Assembly (NCBI RefSeq): GCF_900101075.1
Contig: NZ_FNFY01000005.1
Location: forward strand, 1 to 64,000
DNA: 64,000 bases
Reading direction: 5' to 3'
Origin: Lacicoccus qingdaonensis
GTDB taxonomy: Bacteria > Bacillota > Bacilli > Staphylococcales > Salinicoccaceae
Shown here: one piece after another, positions 37,090-48,848 of the stretch
Layout: every line of letters begins with the position of its first letter
How positions within the stretch are numbered: the first letter of the stretch is position 1
Translations under genes and position numbers: made by a program
Notes under the pieces: generated by a model
Told to the model about the DNA's origin: nothing
What the model saw: only the letters and a program-made list of their open reading frames with translations
The model's database searches: none

Positions 37090-39171
37090 ATGGCAAGACC
37101 ATTCTCGTTAGAAAAAACGCGTAACATCGGTATCATGGCTCACATTGATGCTGGTAAGACTACGACGACTGAGCGTATTCTTTATTACACAGGACGTATC
37201 CACAAACTTGGTGAAACACACGAAGGTGCTTCACAGATGGACTGGATGGCGCAGGAGCAGGAACGTGGAATCACGATCACTTCCGCTGCGACAACAGCCG
37301 AGTGGGACGGTCACCGTGTAAATATCATCGATACACCTGGACACGTAGACTTCACAGTTGAAGTTGAACGTTCACTTCGTGTACTTGACAGTGCGGTTAC
37401 AGTACTTGATGCACAGTCAGGTGTTGAACCACAGACAGAAACAGTATGGCGTCAGGCGACGACATACGGTGTTCCGAGACTCGTCTTCGTAAACAAAATG
37501 GACAAAGTCGGTGCCGACTTCAAATATTCCGTAGGCACTGTACAAGACCGTTTACAAGCGAACATTCACCCGATCCAGCTTCCTATCGGTGCTGAAGACA
37601 ATTTCTCAGGAATCATTGATCTTGTAGAAATGAAAGCCTACAGCTACGGTAATGACTTGGGAACGGATATTGATGAAATTGATATTCCTGCAGAATATCA
37701 AGCTGAAGCTGAAGAAGCAAGAGAATCTCTTATCGAAGGTTTAGCCGACGTCAACGAAGACGTCATGGAAAAATACCTTGGCGGCGAAGAGCTTCCTGTA
37801 GAAGAACTCAAAGCAGCAATTCGTCAGGCGACTTGTGATGTTGAATTCTATCCTGCACTTTGCGGAACTGCTTTCAAAAACAAAGGTGTTCAATTATTGC
37901 TTAACGCAGTAGTCGACTACCTGCCGTCTCCATTGGACGTTAAGCCGATCGTCGGTCATAAAACGGATGATGAAGAGGAAGAATATATTGCAAAACCGGA
38001 CGATAAAGAACCGTTTGCAGCATTGGCTTTTAAAGTAATGAGCGACCCTTATGTTGGTAAACTTACTTTCTTCAGAGTGTACTCAGGAACACTTGATGCT
38101 GGTTCTTACGTTCAGAACACGACAAAAGGGAAGCGTGAACGTGTTGGGCGTATCCTGCAGATGCATGCTAACTCACGTGAAGAGATTTCGACTGTCTACT
38201 CAGGCGACATCGCAGCTGCAGTCGGTCTTAAAGATACTGGTACAGGTGATACTCTTACACAGGAGAAACTTGACGTTATCCTTGAGTCCATGGACTTTCC
38301 GGAGCCGGTTATTCACTTATCAGTTGAGCCTAAATCCAAGGCCGACCAGGATAAGATGACGACAGCTCTTGTGAAACTTCAGGAAGAAGACCCGACGTTC
38401 ACTGCACGTACTGACAATGAAACCGGCCAGGTTATCATCGGCGGTATGGGTGAGCTTCACCTTGATGTACTTGTTGACCGCATGAAACGTGAATTCAAAG
38501 TTGAATGTAACGTTGGTGCGCCAATGGTATCCTACCGTGAAACATTCAAGACAGCGGCTAAAGTTCAAGGTAAATTCGCACGTCAGTCTGGTGGTCGCGG
38601 ACAGTTCGGTGATGTTCACATCGAGTTCACACCTAACGAACAAGGTGCAGGCTTTGAGTTCGAAGACAACATCGTCGGCGGTGCTGTTCCACGTGAATTC
38701 ATTCCTTCGGTTGAAGCCGGACTCAGAGATTCATTGGAAAACGGTGTACTTGCGGGCTACCCGATGGTAGACGTCAAAGCAAGACTGTATGATGGTTCAT
38801 ACCACGATGTCGACTCCTCAGAGATGGCCTTCAAAGTTGCTGCATCATTGGCTCTGAAAGAAGCTGCCAAAGTGTGTGACCCGGTTATTTTAGAACCTAT
38901 GATGAAGGTAGAAATCGTTATGCCTGAAGAATACATGGGTGATATCATGGGTGACGTAACGAGCCGTCGTGGACGTGTTGAAGGTATGGACGCACGCGGT
39001 AACGCACAGGTCGTCAATGCATTCGTCCCACTTTCAGAAATGTTCGGTTATGCGACAGCATTACGTTCGAACACTCAGGGCCGCGGAACTTACACTATGT
39101 CGTTTGATCATTACGAAGAAGTACCAAAATCAGTTGCTGAAGAAATCATCAAGAAAAACACTGGTGAATAA
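37090..39171 (+). CDS. fusA: Elongation factor G
   Basis: The 693-residue translocation GTPase has G1 [19 protein letters not shown] near residue 17, switch [19 protein letters not shown] near 81 and [10 protein letters not shown] near 135. Domains II-V follow, ending in [34 protein letters not shown]. It catalyses ribosomal translocation and, with RRF, recycling. GGAAGGAG precedes ATG. No second copy (a FusB or duplicated fusA) is present in the window. Confidence 0.99.
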   Translation: MARPFSLEKTRNIGIMAHIDAGKTTTTERILYYTGRIHKLGETHEGASQMDWMAQEQERGITITSAATTAEWDGHRVNIIDTPGHVDFTVEVERSLRVLDSAVTVLDAQSGVEPQTETVWRQATTYGVPRLVFVNKMDKVGADFKYSVGTVQDRLQANIHPIQLPIGAEDNFSGIIDLVEMKAYSYGNDLGTDIDEIDIPAEYQAEAEEARESLIEGLADVNEDVMEKYLGGEELPVEELKAAIRQATCDVEFYPALCGTAFKNKGVQLLLNAVVDYLPSPLDVKPIVGHKTDDEEEEYIAKPDDKEPFAALAFKVMSDPYVGKLTFFRVYSGTLDAGSYVQNTTKGKRERVGRILQMHANSREEISTVYSGDIAAAVGLKDTGTGDTLTQEKLDVILESMDFPEPVIHLSVEPKSKADQDKMTTALVKLQEEDPTFTARTDNETGQVIIGGMGELHLDVLVDRMKREFKVECNVGAPMVSYRETFKTAAKVQGKFARQSGGRGQFGDVHIEFTPNEQGAGFEFEDNIVGGAVPREFIPSVEAGLRDSLENGVLAGYPMVDVKARLYDGSYHDVDSSEMAFKVAASLALKEAAKVCDPVILEPMMKVEIVMPEEYMGDIMGDVTSRRGRVEGMDARGNAQVVNAFVPLSEMFGYATALRSNTQGRGTYTMSFDHYEEVPKSVAEEIIKKNTGE

Positions 39172-39226
39172 TTTATAAACTTGATTTTTGTACACGAATC
39201 GTATATAAGTGATTTAGAAACAACTT

Positions 39227-39249
39227 GGGAAAAGGTTCATACTTTTCCC
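39227..39249 (+). promoter_or_regulatory. Hairpin between fusA and tuf
   Basis: GGGAAAAG at 39227-39234 pairs with CTTTTCCC at 39242-39249. No T run follows, so it is more likely an mRNA stability or processing element before tuf than a terminator. Confidence 0.4.
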
Positions 39250-39299
39250 GGGCAACTATATAAAAACTAATTTCTTTAAATAAGGAGATGTATTTTAAA

Positions 39300-40487
<1,188 letters not shown>

Positions 40488-40505
40488 TCTCTGATTATAT
40501 ATTTG

Positions 40506-40540
40506 AAGCACAAAATCTCTTTGGGATTTTGTGCTTTTTT
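40506..40540 (+). terminator. Terminator of the rpsL-tuf operon
   Basis: AAGCACAAAATC at 40506-40517 pairs with GATTTTGTGCTT at 40525-40536, followed by four more T residues. Confidence 0.92.
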
Positions 40541-40609
40541 AATTTTTATAAATGATTTATATGACGTATACTGTTTATAAATGAAGTGCCTTTAATATAC
40601 GGGAGGTAT

Positions 40610-41290
40610 ATGACAGTGGATTTACTTATCATTGAAGACGATGAAGTGCTGCTCGATGAATTGACCGCCCGCTTTGAAGAGTGGGATTTGGGTGCATATG
40701 GGGTGAATGATTTTTCAGATGTGATGAGCGACTTCATAAAGATAGAGCCGTCGCTTGTCATCATAGATATCACACTCCCCAAATATGACGGTTTTCACTG
40801 GTGCCGAATGATCAGGAATATTTCCAGGGTACCGATAATATTTTTATCTTCGAGGGACCACCCTACTGATATGGTCATGAGCATGCAGATGGGGGCCGAC
40901 GATTATGTGCAGAAGCCCTTTAATTTTGAAGTGCTGAATGCCAAGGTGCAGGCACTGCTCAGACGTACATATGAATACCAGAATAAAGCACTCGATGTAT
41001 TCAAGTTCAGAAATGCGGTATTCGATTTCAAAAAGCTGATGATCACATCGGATGAGGATACAGTTGAACTGACAAAAAATGAGTCGTATATTCTGTCCAT
41101 CCTGTCGCAGAGTGCAGGCGAGACGGTATCGAGGACGGAAATCATAGAAGCGCTGTGGGATGACTCGAAATTTATCAGTGATAATACTTTGACCGTCAAT
41201 GTCAACCGTCTGCGAAAAAAACTGGAAAACATCGGTCTCTCAGAAGCGATCCATACCAAGACAGGAATCGGTTATATTTTAAAGGAGTAG
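40610..41290 (+). CDS. Response regulator of Bce/Gra type (OmpR family)
   Basis: The 226-residue protein starts MTVDLLIIEDDEVLL, behind GGGAGG. The receiver has acidic pocket EDD near residue 10, phosphoacceptor Asp in IIDITLPKYDG near 53, and Lys in VQKPF near 101. The winged-helix output domain ends TVNVNRLRKKLENIGL...HTKTGIGYIL. It is closest to regulators of bacitracin/cationic peptide resistance transporters (BceR, GraR). The kinase gene follows after 6 bp. A perfect TGACA-N4-TGTCA dyad before the ABC transporter genes may be its target. Confidence 0.9.
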   Translation: MTVDLLIIEDDEVLLDELTARFEEWDLGAYGVNDFSDVMSDFIKIEPSLVIIDITLPKYDGFHWCRMIRNISRVPIIFLSSRDHPTDMVMSMQMGADDYVQKPFNFEVLNAKVQALLRRTYEYQNKALDVFKFRNAVFDFKKLMITSDEDTVELTKNESYILSILSQSAGETVSRTEIIEALWDDSKFISDNTLTVNVNRLRKKLENIGLSEAIHTKTGIGYILKE

Positions 41291-41296
41291 TGTACG

Positions 41297-42289
41297 ATGT
41301 ACTGGAAAGAAAACGCGCCGGTGCTCATATTATTCCTTCTCTTCAATAGTTCGATATTATTGATAGGCTTACTGGATAATGGAATACCGAATATATCTGT
41401 TATCTATATATTCACCGTCAACTTTATAATTTTGATAATCTATATTGTCTGGGATTATGTAAGAAAACGAAAGTTCTACATTGAATTTGAAAATCTCGGG
41501 ACGCTGAATGATATGGTGGGCATGAGTAAAGGGAATACAGCAGTACAAAATAGAATTTATGAAAAGATGGATGATTTGCGGGTAATCCATCAGAGGCAGC
41601 TGGACAAGGAATCGTCCAGGACAAAAGAAAATCTGGATGAACTCACGCGGTTCATCCATGATATGAAAATGCCGATGACGACAATGAAACTGATGATTGA
41701 TGACCTGCCGGAAACAGAAGGAAATAAGCTGTTGGCAGAATGGACACGTCTGAATGGCATGCTGAACGAAGTACTGTATTTAAAAAGGCTCCCGGATATA
41801 AAAAATGATCTGTACATAGAACCTATTGATTTGAATATTTTATTGAACAGCTCGATCAGGAAGTTACGGGAGATATGCATACGAAAACGTATAGGTTTTG
41901 ATATAGACCTTAAAGAAAATATCGTGTATACAGATATGAAATGGTGCCAGTTCATCATCGATCAGCTGATCACCAATAGTGTGAAATATTCTGAGGAAAA
42001 TGATATTGTCATCCGCAGCAGTATGACGGACGGGTTTGTAAAACTTACGGTTACAGATTATGGCAGAGGCATCGAGAAGCGTGATCTGGAAAGAATCTTT
42101 GAAGCGGGCTTTACATCGACGGGAGACCATCATGATGAACAGTCGACAGGTATGGGACTTTATATAGCAAAAAATGTCGCAGAGTCATTGAATATAAGGC
42201 TTACTGCAGAATCTGTCTACGGGGAATATACGACCATGACACTCGAGTTCAATAAAGAAAATCAGTTCACCCATATTACTGCAAAGTGA
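41297..42289 (+). CDS. Intramembrane-sensing histidine kinase of BceS/GraS type
   Basis: The 330-residue product has two N-terminal membrane helices separated by only a few residues (DNGIPN), the mark of intramembrane-sensing kinases that depend on a partner ABC permease for signal detection. The H-box is FIHDMKMPMTTMKL near residue 115, the N-box ITNSVKYS near 225, and G boxes DYGRGIE and STGMGLYI follow. The stop codon lies within the left arm of a long inverted repeat that acts as terminator and possibly operator. Confidence 0.9.
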   Translation: MYWKENAPVLILFLLFNSSILLIGLLDNGIPNISVIYIFTVNFIILIIYIVWDYVRKRKFYIEFENLGTLNDMVGMSKGNTAVQNRIYEKMDDLRVIHQRQLDKESSRTKENLDELTRFIHDMKMPMTTMKLMIDDLPETEGNKLLAEWTRLNGMLNEVLYLKRLPDIKNDLYIEPIDLNILLNSSIRKLREICIRKRIGFDIDLKENIVYTDMKWCQFIIDQLITNSVKYSEENDIVIRSSMTDGFVKLTVTDYGRGIEKRDLERIFEAGFTSTGDHHDEQSTGMGLYIAKNVAESLNIRLTAESVYGEYTTMTLEFNKENQFTHITAK

Positions 42290-42316
42290 CAAAAATGTCA
42301 CTTTGCAGTGTTTTTT
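42278..42316 (+). terminator. Terminator between the two-component genes and the ABC genes; possible BceR-type operator
   Basis: ACTGCAAAGTGACA at 42278-42291 is the exact reverse complement of TGTCACTTTGCAGT at 42296-42309, with loop AAAA, then G and six T residues. The core is GTGACA-N4-TGTCAC. It overlaps the kinase stop codon. A TACAAT at 42354-42359 downstream could be the -10 box of the ABC transcript. Confidence 0.85.
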
Positions 42317-42391
42317 GTTCGCCAAATCAAACGATGCGGTTATATTTTCAGAGTACAATATATTTATAAGAGAAATACAGGAGGATTAATA

Positions 42392-43156
42392 ATGACATTA
42401 TTGGAAGCGAAAAATATAAAGAAAAGTTTTGGCAATAAGTTCAACCGCACAGATGTTCTGAAAGGTATAGATATCAATTTGAACAGAGGTGAATTCGTCT
42501 CAATAATGGGGGCGTCGGGTTCCGGCAAAACGACACTGCTCAATGTCCTGAGTTCAATAGACCGTGTGACGAGCGGGCAAATTTATATAGACGGTACTGA
42601 TTTCACATCATTAAAAGATAAAAAGCTCGCTGATTTCAGAAAAAATGATCTCGGTTTTATTTTCCAGGATTATAACCTGCTGGACACTTTAACCGTCAGG
42701 GAAAATATTATGCTGCCGCTTGCAATCAGAAATATGACGAAGAATGAAGCAGCCGGCCATTTTGAAAAGGTGGCGGGGGAGCTGGGTATTTCGGAGCTTG
42801 CGAATAAATACCCGGGCCAGGTTTCAGGGGGGCAGGCCCAGCGTACGAGTGCCGCCCGTGCATTCATACATCAGCCGAAAATCATATTTGCGGATGAGCC
42901 CACCGGTGCACTTGATTCCAAATCGGCGAGTGACCTGCTGAAGAAACTCCAGCAGCTGAATAGTACACTTGAAACGAGTATTTTGATGGTGACGCATGAC
43001 GCCACCGCATCGAGCTTTTCGCACCGTGTCATATTTTTAAAGGACGGCCAGGTCTATACTTCATTGACACGCGGAGACATGACTCAGGAAAGTTACTATC
43101 AGGAAATTCTGGATACACAGCGTGTGCTGGGTGGTGTAGTCGAAGATGCTGAATAG
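42392..43156 (+). CDS. ABC transporter ATP-binding protein, BceA/VraF-like
   Basis: The 254-residue ATPase starts [15 protein letters not shown], behind CAGGAGG; the longer frame would include the terminator. Walker [11 protein letters not shown] is near residue 40, the signature is [15 protein letters not shown] near 146 (Gln-Ala in place of the common Gln-Gln), and Walker B is [12 protein letters not shown] near 165. It powers the peptide-antibiotic detoxification complex with the next gene, which it overlaps by 11 bp. Confidence 0.92.
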   Translation: MTLLEAKNIKKSFGNKFNRTDVLKGIDINLNRGEFVSIMGASGSGKTTLLNVLSSIDRVTSGQIYIDGTDFTSLKDKKLADFRKNDLGFIFQDYNLLDTLTVRENIMLPLAIRNMTKNEAAGHFEKVAGELGISELANKYPGQVSGGQAQRTSAARAFIHQPKIIFADEPTGALDSKSASDLLKKLQQLNSTLETSILMVTHDATASSFSHRVIFLKDGQVYTSLTRGDMTQESYYQEILDTQRVLGGVVEDAE

Positions 43157-45080
43157 TCTGATCATCAAAAACTTTTTAAGAAACATAAAAAATTACGCAT
43201 TGTATATTTTTGCCCTTATATTCAGTGTCTCCCTGTTTTTTTCACTATTACTGCTTACTCTGGATGAAAATGTATCTGATGAAATAACCGGCAATTCGGG
43301 ATTATCCTCTCTCTTTTCGGTAGGGGCAATTGTCATGGTCGTCATCATCAGCCTGTTCGTGATGTTTGCGAATATGATTTTCATCAAAAGACGTCACAGG
43401 GAAATCGCCCTGTATCAGTTGATCGGCATGAGCAGACGCAAAGTATTCGGAGTGCTGGCACTCGAGAACTTCATCATATATTTCGGCAGTCTGGTGGGCG
43501 GTATTGCACTGGGCTTCCTTATTTCAAGGCTGCTTATGATGGCCCTTTTAAAAATAATGAGGGTGGATATGCTGGTCAGCATGAGCTTTTCATTTACAGC
43601 AGTATGGATTACTGCGCTTGTCTTCATCGTGGTATTTATCATTCTGATGATACAGAATTATGTATTTCTGAGAAATGCATCGCTGATCAGACTGCTCAAT
43701 CTGAACAAGACATCTGAATCAGTCGGTAAACCGGTCGGTATCGGTACAATCATAATGGGAATCATCGGTCTCGCCATGATCGGATATGGCTACTACATGT
43801 CCTCCAACCTCTTTGAAAGTGCGATGGATAACCCTGTCATGCTGCCGGTCAATATGATGCTTATTTTATTTTTGACGATTGCGGGCACTTATATCACATT
43901 CAAATATTCCGTCACGTTCCTTTTGAATCTTGTCCGCCGGAGTAAGAACGGGCATGTCAATGTGAATGACGTCCTGTCGGTCACGAGTGTGATGTTCAAG
44001 ATGCGTTCCAACGCATTTTTACTTACCGTCATCACGGTCATTACCGCCATCAGCATCACAGCCATGTCGCTCAGCTATATCAGTTATTATTCGACTGAAA
44101 AGATGCTGGACAGTACCGATCCTTATGATTACATCGTATATTCTGAAGAGGATCTGGATTTTTATGATGAACTGCTGAATGATGAAGGTGTTGCAATTGA
44201 GCGTATTGAGAAATCATTCATTCATTTTCCGATAGCGCCAAAAGAAGATGATGAAGACCCTGGAGATGCCGAAGAGCCTCTGAACTACAGTCTTGTAGTG
44301 GCATCAGACAATGAGTTTGAAGGGTTCGATGTCAATGAAAATGAAACGCATGTAACAGGTGACCTGGCTATTCTCGATCTATTCATGAATTTCGAAAAAG
44401 GTGACCAGGTGACCTTCACCGGAGATGATGATTTCAGGAGGACTGTGGAAGTGACAGCTATTGATGATGGCGCAATACTGCCTTCCCACGTAAGCTTCGG
44501 ACTTCCGACAGTCATTGTTGATGAAACGGTCTACCGGCAGCTGATGGAAAATCAGCATGAGTCGGAAACGATGTCAGATGCGCCGACCAATCTGTATGCT
44601 TTTAACATTCCAGGTGGTGACTCAGATGAAATTTATGAAATGATGGATGATGAATCGAATCCCGCTTTCGAGTCCAGACTGCAGTCTTACAATGAAGCGG
44701 TCCAGATGACGGGAATGCTGACATTCATCATAGGATTTCTCGGATTTGCATTTCTTCTGACATCAGGATGCATTTTGTACTTCAAACAGATTGATGAGTG
44801 TGAAAATGAGAAGGGCAGCTACAGCGTGCTGCGTAAACTGGGATTCAGTGAAGGCGAAATATTACGCGGTCTCGGATTGAAAATGCTGATTACATTCGGC
44901 ATACCGCTGATCATCGGATTGCTGCATACGTATTTTGCAGTCCAGTCAGGATGGTTCATATTCGGCATTGAAATGTGGACACCGATGTTAATCGTGGTAG
45001 GGGCGTATACCGTACTATACTCGATCTTTGCGTTGATATCCCTTGGATATTATAAAAAAGTGGTGAAGGCGAGCATATAG
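43146..45080 (+). CDS. ABC transporter permease, BceB/VraG-like (FtsX domains)
   Basis: The 644-residue permease has about ten membrane segments: one, then FtsX-type groups, with a large extracellular domain of some 200 acidic residues (about 315-520) between the seventh and eighth helices. This domain is where Bce-type permeases engage peptide antibiotics such as bacitracin or nisin-like compounds and their lipid II-cycle targets. Together with the kinase upstream it would sense transport flux. The last helices end in [15 protein letters not shown] bidirectional terminator follows. Confidence 0.92.
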   Translation: MLNSLIIKNFLRNIKNYALYIFALIFSVSLFFSLLLLTLDENVSDEITGNSGLSSLFSVGAIVMVVIISLFVMFANMIFIKRRHREIALYQLIGMSRRKVFGVLALENFIIYFGSLVGGIALGFLISRLLMMALLKIMRVDMLVSMSFSFTAVWITALVFIVVFIILMIQNYVFLRNASLIRLLNLNKTSESVGKPVGIGTIIMGIIGLAMIGYGYYMSSNLFESAMDNPVMLPVNMMLILFLTIAGTYITFKYSVTFLLNLVRRSKNGHVNVNDVLSVTSVMFKMRSNAFLLTVITVITAISITAMSLSYISYYSTEKMLDSTDPYDYIVYSEEDLDFYDELLNDEGVAIERIEKSFIHFPIAPKEDDEDPGDAEEPLNYSLVVASDNEFEGFDVNENETHVTGDLAILDLFMNFEKGDQVTFTGDDDFRRTVEVTAIDDGAILPSHVSFGLPTVIVDETVYRQLMENQHESETMSDAPTNLYAFNIPGGDSDEIYEMMDDESNPAFESRLQSYNEAVQMTGMLTFIIGFLGFAFLLTSGCILYFKQIDECENEKGSYSVLRKLGFSEGEILRGLGLKMLITFGIPLIIGLLHTYFAVQSGWFIFGIEMWTPMLIVVGAYTVLYSIFALISLGYYKKVVKASI

Positions 45081-45146
45081 AAGCAATTTATATAAACCTA
45101 TAATGCTTCCAGGGTGGTTTCGCTGTAATATTTGAAGAATAGATGA

Positions 45147-45181
45147 AAAAGGTCAAAATCCCATCTGGATTTTGACCTTTT
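45147..45181. terminator. Bidirectional terminator between bceB-like and amidohydrolase genes
   Basis: AAAAGGTCAAAATCC at 45147-45161 pairs with GGATTTTGACCTTTT at 45167-45181. T runs are present on both strands. Confidence 0.92.
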
Positions 45182-45204
45182 CGTCTTTGCTGCTTACTTG
45201 AACT

Positions 45205-46377
45205 TTAAACTTCCCTGAACCCTGTTATTAGTCTCAAATATGACTCGACGCCGGCTTTCAGTCCTTCTTCATCGATGTTGAATTTCGGATGATGGTGCGG
45301 ATAGTCTGTTCCGAGTGTTTCATTTTTCGTGCCGATATTGTAGAAGGCACCTGGTATTTTCTCCAGGTAATAGGCGAAGTCTTCGCCGCCCATTGATGTT
45401 TCGACTTCTTCAACACTTGTAATGAAGTCCGTATCGCCGCTTGTCGTTTCCTGTAACAGATCAACATGTTCATCTGTATTGAGCACTGCCGGATATCCTT
45501 TGACGTAGTCGAGTTCACATTTTAAATTGAAGCTGTCTTCGATGCCTTTTCTAATGCCTTCCATACGTGTCATGACCTGTTCCTGCACACTTTTTTCGAA
45601 TGTGCGGACAGTGCCTCTCACTTCAGATTTGGTCGGTATGACATTAAATGCACTGCCTGCGTTGAACATGGATGTGGTGACGACTGCTGACTTTAACGGG
45701 TCTATGGTTCTTGAGACGATGGTCTGCAGCTGCTGCACGAGTGAGGCGGATGCCACAACCGGGTCGATCGCCTCATGCGGTTCGGCACCATGTCCGCCTC
45801 TGCCGATGATGTTGAATGTAAATGCATCGGCGCTCGCATGTTTATATCCGTATGAATAGCCGAGGGTGCCTACAGTATATTGGCTTGAAACATGAATGCC
45901 GTAAATGTAGTCGACGTCCTCAAGCACGCCGGCTTCCACCATGCTTTTGGCACCGCCGGGCAGCTGTTCTTCAGCGTGCTGGAATATGAATACGACATTT
46001 ACAGGAAGGTCTTCTTTATGTGCACATAGTATTTTAGCGGTTGTTATGAGCATTGCCGTGTGGGAATCGTGTCCGCATGCATGCATGACGCCCTCAAACT
46101 CTGATTTATAATCGACGTCGTTTTCCTCCTGAATGGGCAGTGCATCGAAATCCGCGCGCAGTGCGACGGTTTTGTAATTATCATTGACCTGCAGCCTCGC
46201 ACTTAGACCGTTTCCGCCGACGTCTCTTTTTATGTCGAGTGGGAGGTTTTTTATCTGATCGTATATATAGATTTTCGTCTTCTCTTCCTGAAAGGACAGC
46301 TCGGGATATCTGTGAATATGACGGCGCACGGCTGTCATATCTTCGAATCTGGACTCTATCTCATTTTTAATATCCAT
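45205..46377 (-). CDS. M20-family amidohydrolase (third gene of a tandem triplet)
   Basis: This product of about 390 residues has the M20D signature GVMHACGHDSHTAM near residue 97 with metal-binding Cys and His, the QHAEEQLPGG loop near 133, the SMGGEDFAYY motif and the terminal PHHHPKF histidine. The family hydrolyses N-acyl amino acids and related amides (hippurate, N-acetyl-diaminopimelate, indole-acetyl conjugates). ATG at 46377 overlaps the stop of the second amidohydrolase (TGATG); GTG at 46380 is an alternative, with GAGGAGG 7 bp before it. The terminator lies just after it. Confidence 0.88.
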   Translation of the reverse strand: MDIKNEIESRFEDMTAVRRHIHRYPELSFQEEKTKIYIYDQIKNLPLDIKRDVGGNGLSARLQVNDNYKTVALRADFDALPIQEENDVDYKSEFEGVMHACGHDSHTAMLITTAKILCAHKEDLPVNVVFIFQHAEEQLPGGAKSMVEAGVLEDVDYIYGIHVSSQYTVGTLGYSYGYKHASADAFTFNIIGRGGHGAEPHEAIDPVVASASLVQQLQTIVSRTIDPLKSAVVTTSMFNAGSAFNVIPTKSEVRGTVRTFEKSVQEQVMTRMEGIRKGIEDSFNLKCELDYVKGYPAVLNTDEHVDLLQETTSGDTDFITSVEEVETSMGGEDFAYYLEKIPGAFYNIGTKNETLGTDYPHHHPKFNIDEEGLKAGVESYLRLITGFREV

Positions 46378-47567
46378 CACTTTGACGCCTCCTCTTCAAA
46401 AAATATGAATACTGAATGCAGCATCACTGACAACGCATTGACCAGTCCTTTTTCATCGATGTCGAACATGCCGTGATGATGCGGATAATCTGCCCTGAAG
46501 CTTGCATTCCTCACACCTGTGTAATAAAAAGTCCCGGGAACTCTCTGAAGGTAGTAGGAGAAGTCTTCTCCCCCGAGATCCGGCTCAAGTGACTGGACAT
46601 CGTTTACCGTTGAAACTTCATCTGATGCCTGGATGACGATGTCGGTTTTTTGTTCATCGTTGACGACAGGCGGATAGCCTTTCATGTAATCCAGATCATA
46701 TGAGATGCCTGTGATCGTGACCAGACCTTCCAGACATTTTTTCAGTTCTTTGATCATGACATCCTGCGTTTCCTTGTTGAAAGTACGGATGGTGCCGCCG
46801 ACTTCGACCTCGTCGGGAATGACGTTATGCTGGTGTCCGCCGTTGAACATCGTAATGGACAGCACAACCGGCTCCATCGGAGAGGATTTCCTTGTAACCG
46901 CGTACTGCATCTGGTTGCAGAATGAAATCGCGGCAGCAAGGGGATCAATCGCACCGTCCGGTTTTGATGCATGTCCGCCGCGGCCTTTTATATTGACCGT
47001 GAAATCATCCGGCATGCCGGTCGCGGTCCCTTTTTTATAGCCGATTGTACCGATATCAAGGCTTGTGGACACATGCTGGCCGAATATCGCGTCGACTCCG
47101 TCCAGGCACCCGTCGGCGATCATCTGGATTGCACCGCCCGGATCGACTTCTTCGGCATGCTGGAATATGAATACGACATTTCCGTTAAGAGCGTTTTTAT
47201 TTTCACTTAAAATGCGTGCAGCCGTCATGATGACCGAGGTGTGGGCATCATGTCCGCATGCATGCATCACTCCAGGGACTACAGAGCGGTATGGCACGTC
47301 TTTCTGGTCGTGGATGGGCAAAGCGTCGAAATCGGCACGGAGAGCCACTGTGGGCAGATTTTCATCGATTATGAGCTTGCCGACAACGCCGCGACCGCCG
47401 ACGCCTTCCTGCACATCGAGTCCGAGGTCACGCAGATAGTCTGCGATATACGCCGGTGTGTGCACTTCCTTGAAGGACAGTTCAGGATTCATGTGAAAAT
47501 GACGGCGGAGTTTTACGAGTTCATTGAAATTATCATTTGCAAATTTTTCTATATCTTTCAATTCCAT
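46377..47567 (-). CDS. M20-family amidohydrolase (second gene of a tandem triplet)
   Basis: The 396-residue product has GVMHACGHDAHTSV, QHAEEVDPGGA, GQHVSTSLDIGTIGY, LGGEDFSYYLQRVPG and PHHHGMFDIDE in the family order, so the metal centre is complete. The lid domain between about 180 and 295 contains RGGHASKPDGAIDPLAA. The gene starts 10 bp inside the third paralogue (AGGTGATCAAATG), so translation is coupled. It is clearly diverged from both neighbours, which suggests an old duplication with different acyl or amino acid specificity. Confidence 0.88.
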   Translation of the reverse strand: MELKDIEKFANDNFNELVKLRRHFHMNPELSFKEVHTPAYIADYLRDLGLDVQEGVGGRGVVGKLIIDENLPTVALRADFDALPIHDQKDVPYRSVVPGVMHACGHDAHTSVIMTAARILSENKNALNGNVVFIFQHAEEVDPGGAIQMIADGCLDGVDAIFGQHVSTSLDIGTIGYKKGTATGMPDDFTVNIKGRGGHASKPDGAIDPLAAAISFCNQMQYAVTRKSSPMEPVVLSITMFNGGHQHNVIPDEVEVGGTIRTFNKETQDVMIKELKKCLEGLVTITGISYDLDYMKGYPPVVNDEQKTDIVIQASDEVSTVNDVQSLEPDLGGEDFSYYLQRVPGTFYYTGVRNASFRADYPHHHGMFDIDEKGLVNALSVMLHSVFIFFEEEASK

Positions 47568-48733
47568 TTGATCACCTGCTCAAGCTCAAGTATTTTCATG
47601 AACATGGATAAGCCGCTCACCATGGCATCTTCATCCAGGTCAAACATCGAATGGTGATGGACATAATTTGAGTTCTTATCGCTGTTACCGGAGCCTGTAA
47701 AGAAGAATGCGCCGGGCTTTTCTAAAATGTAGTAACTGAAATCTTCACCGATCATCAGCGGTTTTGCGGTTTCGAACGGCAGCCCCAGATCTTCAGCCGC
47801 CTGTTCGATGACTTCGGCCTCAGCATCATGGTTGATGACTGCAGGATAACCGTAATTATAATAAAGATCGCCTTCAGCGCCGCGTTTTTTCGCTGTAAGC
47901 GCCACTTCATTCTGGAATATTTCATAAATCCTGTCTTTGATTTCAGGTTTGAAAGTACGCACGGTCCCTACAATTTCTGCAGTATCCGGTATGACATTGA
48001 ATGCTGACCCTGCACTGACCTTGCCGAACGTCACCACTGCATTGTCCATGGGCGACACTTGTCTTGAAACGACACTCTGCAGGTTTGTAATGACTTCTGC
48101 TGCAATCAGTACAGGGTCTACAGCATTGTGAGGATGTGCCGCATGTCCGCCTTGACCTTTAATGGTAATGACAAAATAATCCGGGCTCGCAATAATCGGA
48201 CCGGGTTTTGCCTTGATGGTGTGTGTCGGATACTGGCTCCAGTAGTGCTGACCGTATACTTTATCGACACCTTCCAGCACATTATCCTCAACCATCGACA
48301 CAGCGCCGCCGGGCTGGACTTCTTCGGCAAACTGGAAGATGAAGGACACTGCCCCTTCCAATCTGCCGGACTTCTGCTGTTCACTCAAAATATCCACCAG
48401 GGCGAATAAAGTGCTCGTATGGCCGTCATGTCCGCAGGCGTGCATGACACCGTCGACAGTGGATTTATACGGCACATCTTTGTCATCCTGAATCGGGAGT
48501 GCATCAAAATCAGCCCGGATCGCTATATGGGGATGGCCTTCGCCGAATGTCGCAAGCAGCCCTTTGCCGCCGACGTTCTCACGGATTTTTAAATTATCAT
48601 ATTGCGTTAAGTATTTTAAAATATATTTATAAGTTTCCGCTTCATGGAATGATACTTCCGGATGCATATGCATATACCTTCTATGCTCGATCATTTTAGG
48701 AAGGAAGGATTCAGCCAGATTATTAATAGTCAT
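47558..48733 (-). CDS. M20-family amidohydrolase (first gene of a tandem triplet)
   Basis: The 391-residue protein has GVMHACGHDGHTST near residue 98, QFAEEVQPGGA near 135 (Phe where the other two have His, a position that varies in the family), GQHYWSQYP, IGEDFSYYILEKPGAFF and VHHHSMFDLDE. It is the promoter-proximal gene; ATG follows GGAGG by 8 bp. In S. aureus a single amidohydrolase lies between tuf and kbl; here there are three, read divergently from kbl. All three probably deacylate N-acyl amino acids, but substrates are unknown. Confidence 0.88.
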   Translation of the reverse strand: MTINNLAESFLPKMIEHRRYMHMHPEVSFHEAETYKYILKYLTQYDNLKIRENVGGKGLLATFGEGHPHIAIRADFDALPIQDDKDVPYKSTVDGVMHACGHDGHTSTLFALVDILSEQQKSGRLEGAVSFIFQFAEEVQPGGAVSMVEDNVLEGVDKVYGQHYWSQYPTHTIKAKPGPIIASPDYFVITIKGQGGHAAHPHNAVDPVLIAAEVITNLQSVVSRQVSPMDNAVVTFGKVSAGSAFNVIPDTAEIVGTVRTFKPEIKDRIYEIFQNEVALTAKKRGAEGDLYYNYGYPAVINHDAEAEVIEQAAEDLGLPFETAKPLMIGEDFSYYILEKPGAFFFTGSGNSDKNSNYVHHHSMFDLDEDAMVSGLSMFMKILELEQVIKWN

Positions 48734-48848
48734 ATACTAACCTCCATTTAGGTAATAGTTTATTATAACAAAAATTTTTAATTTTTTAAACTATTTGCTA
48801 TAGAATGAATACTTCAACTACTTGTATTATACCAGTTTTCATTAAAAG

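Noticed and set aside
39227-39249. Terminator between fusA and tuf
   Set aside because: The 8-bp stem has no T run after it; more likely an mRNA processing or stability element.
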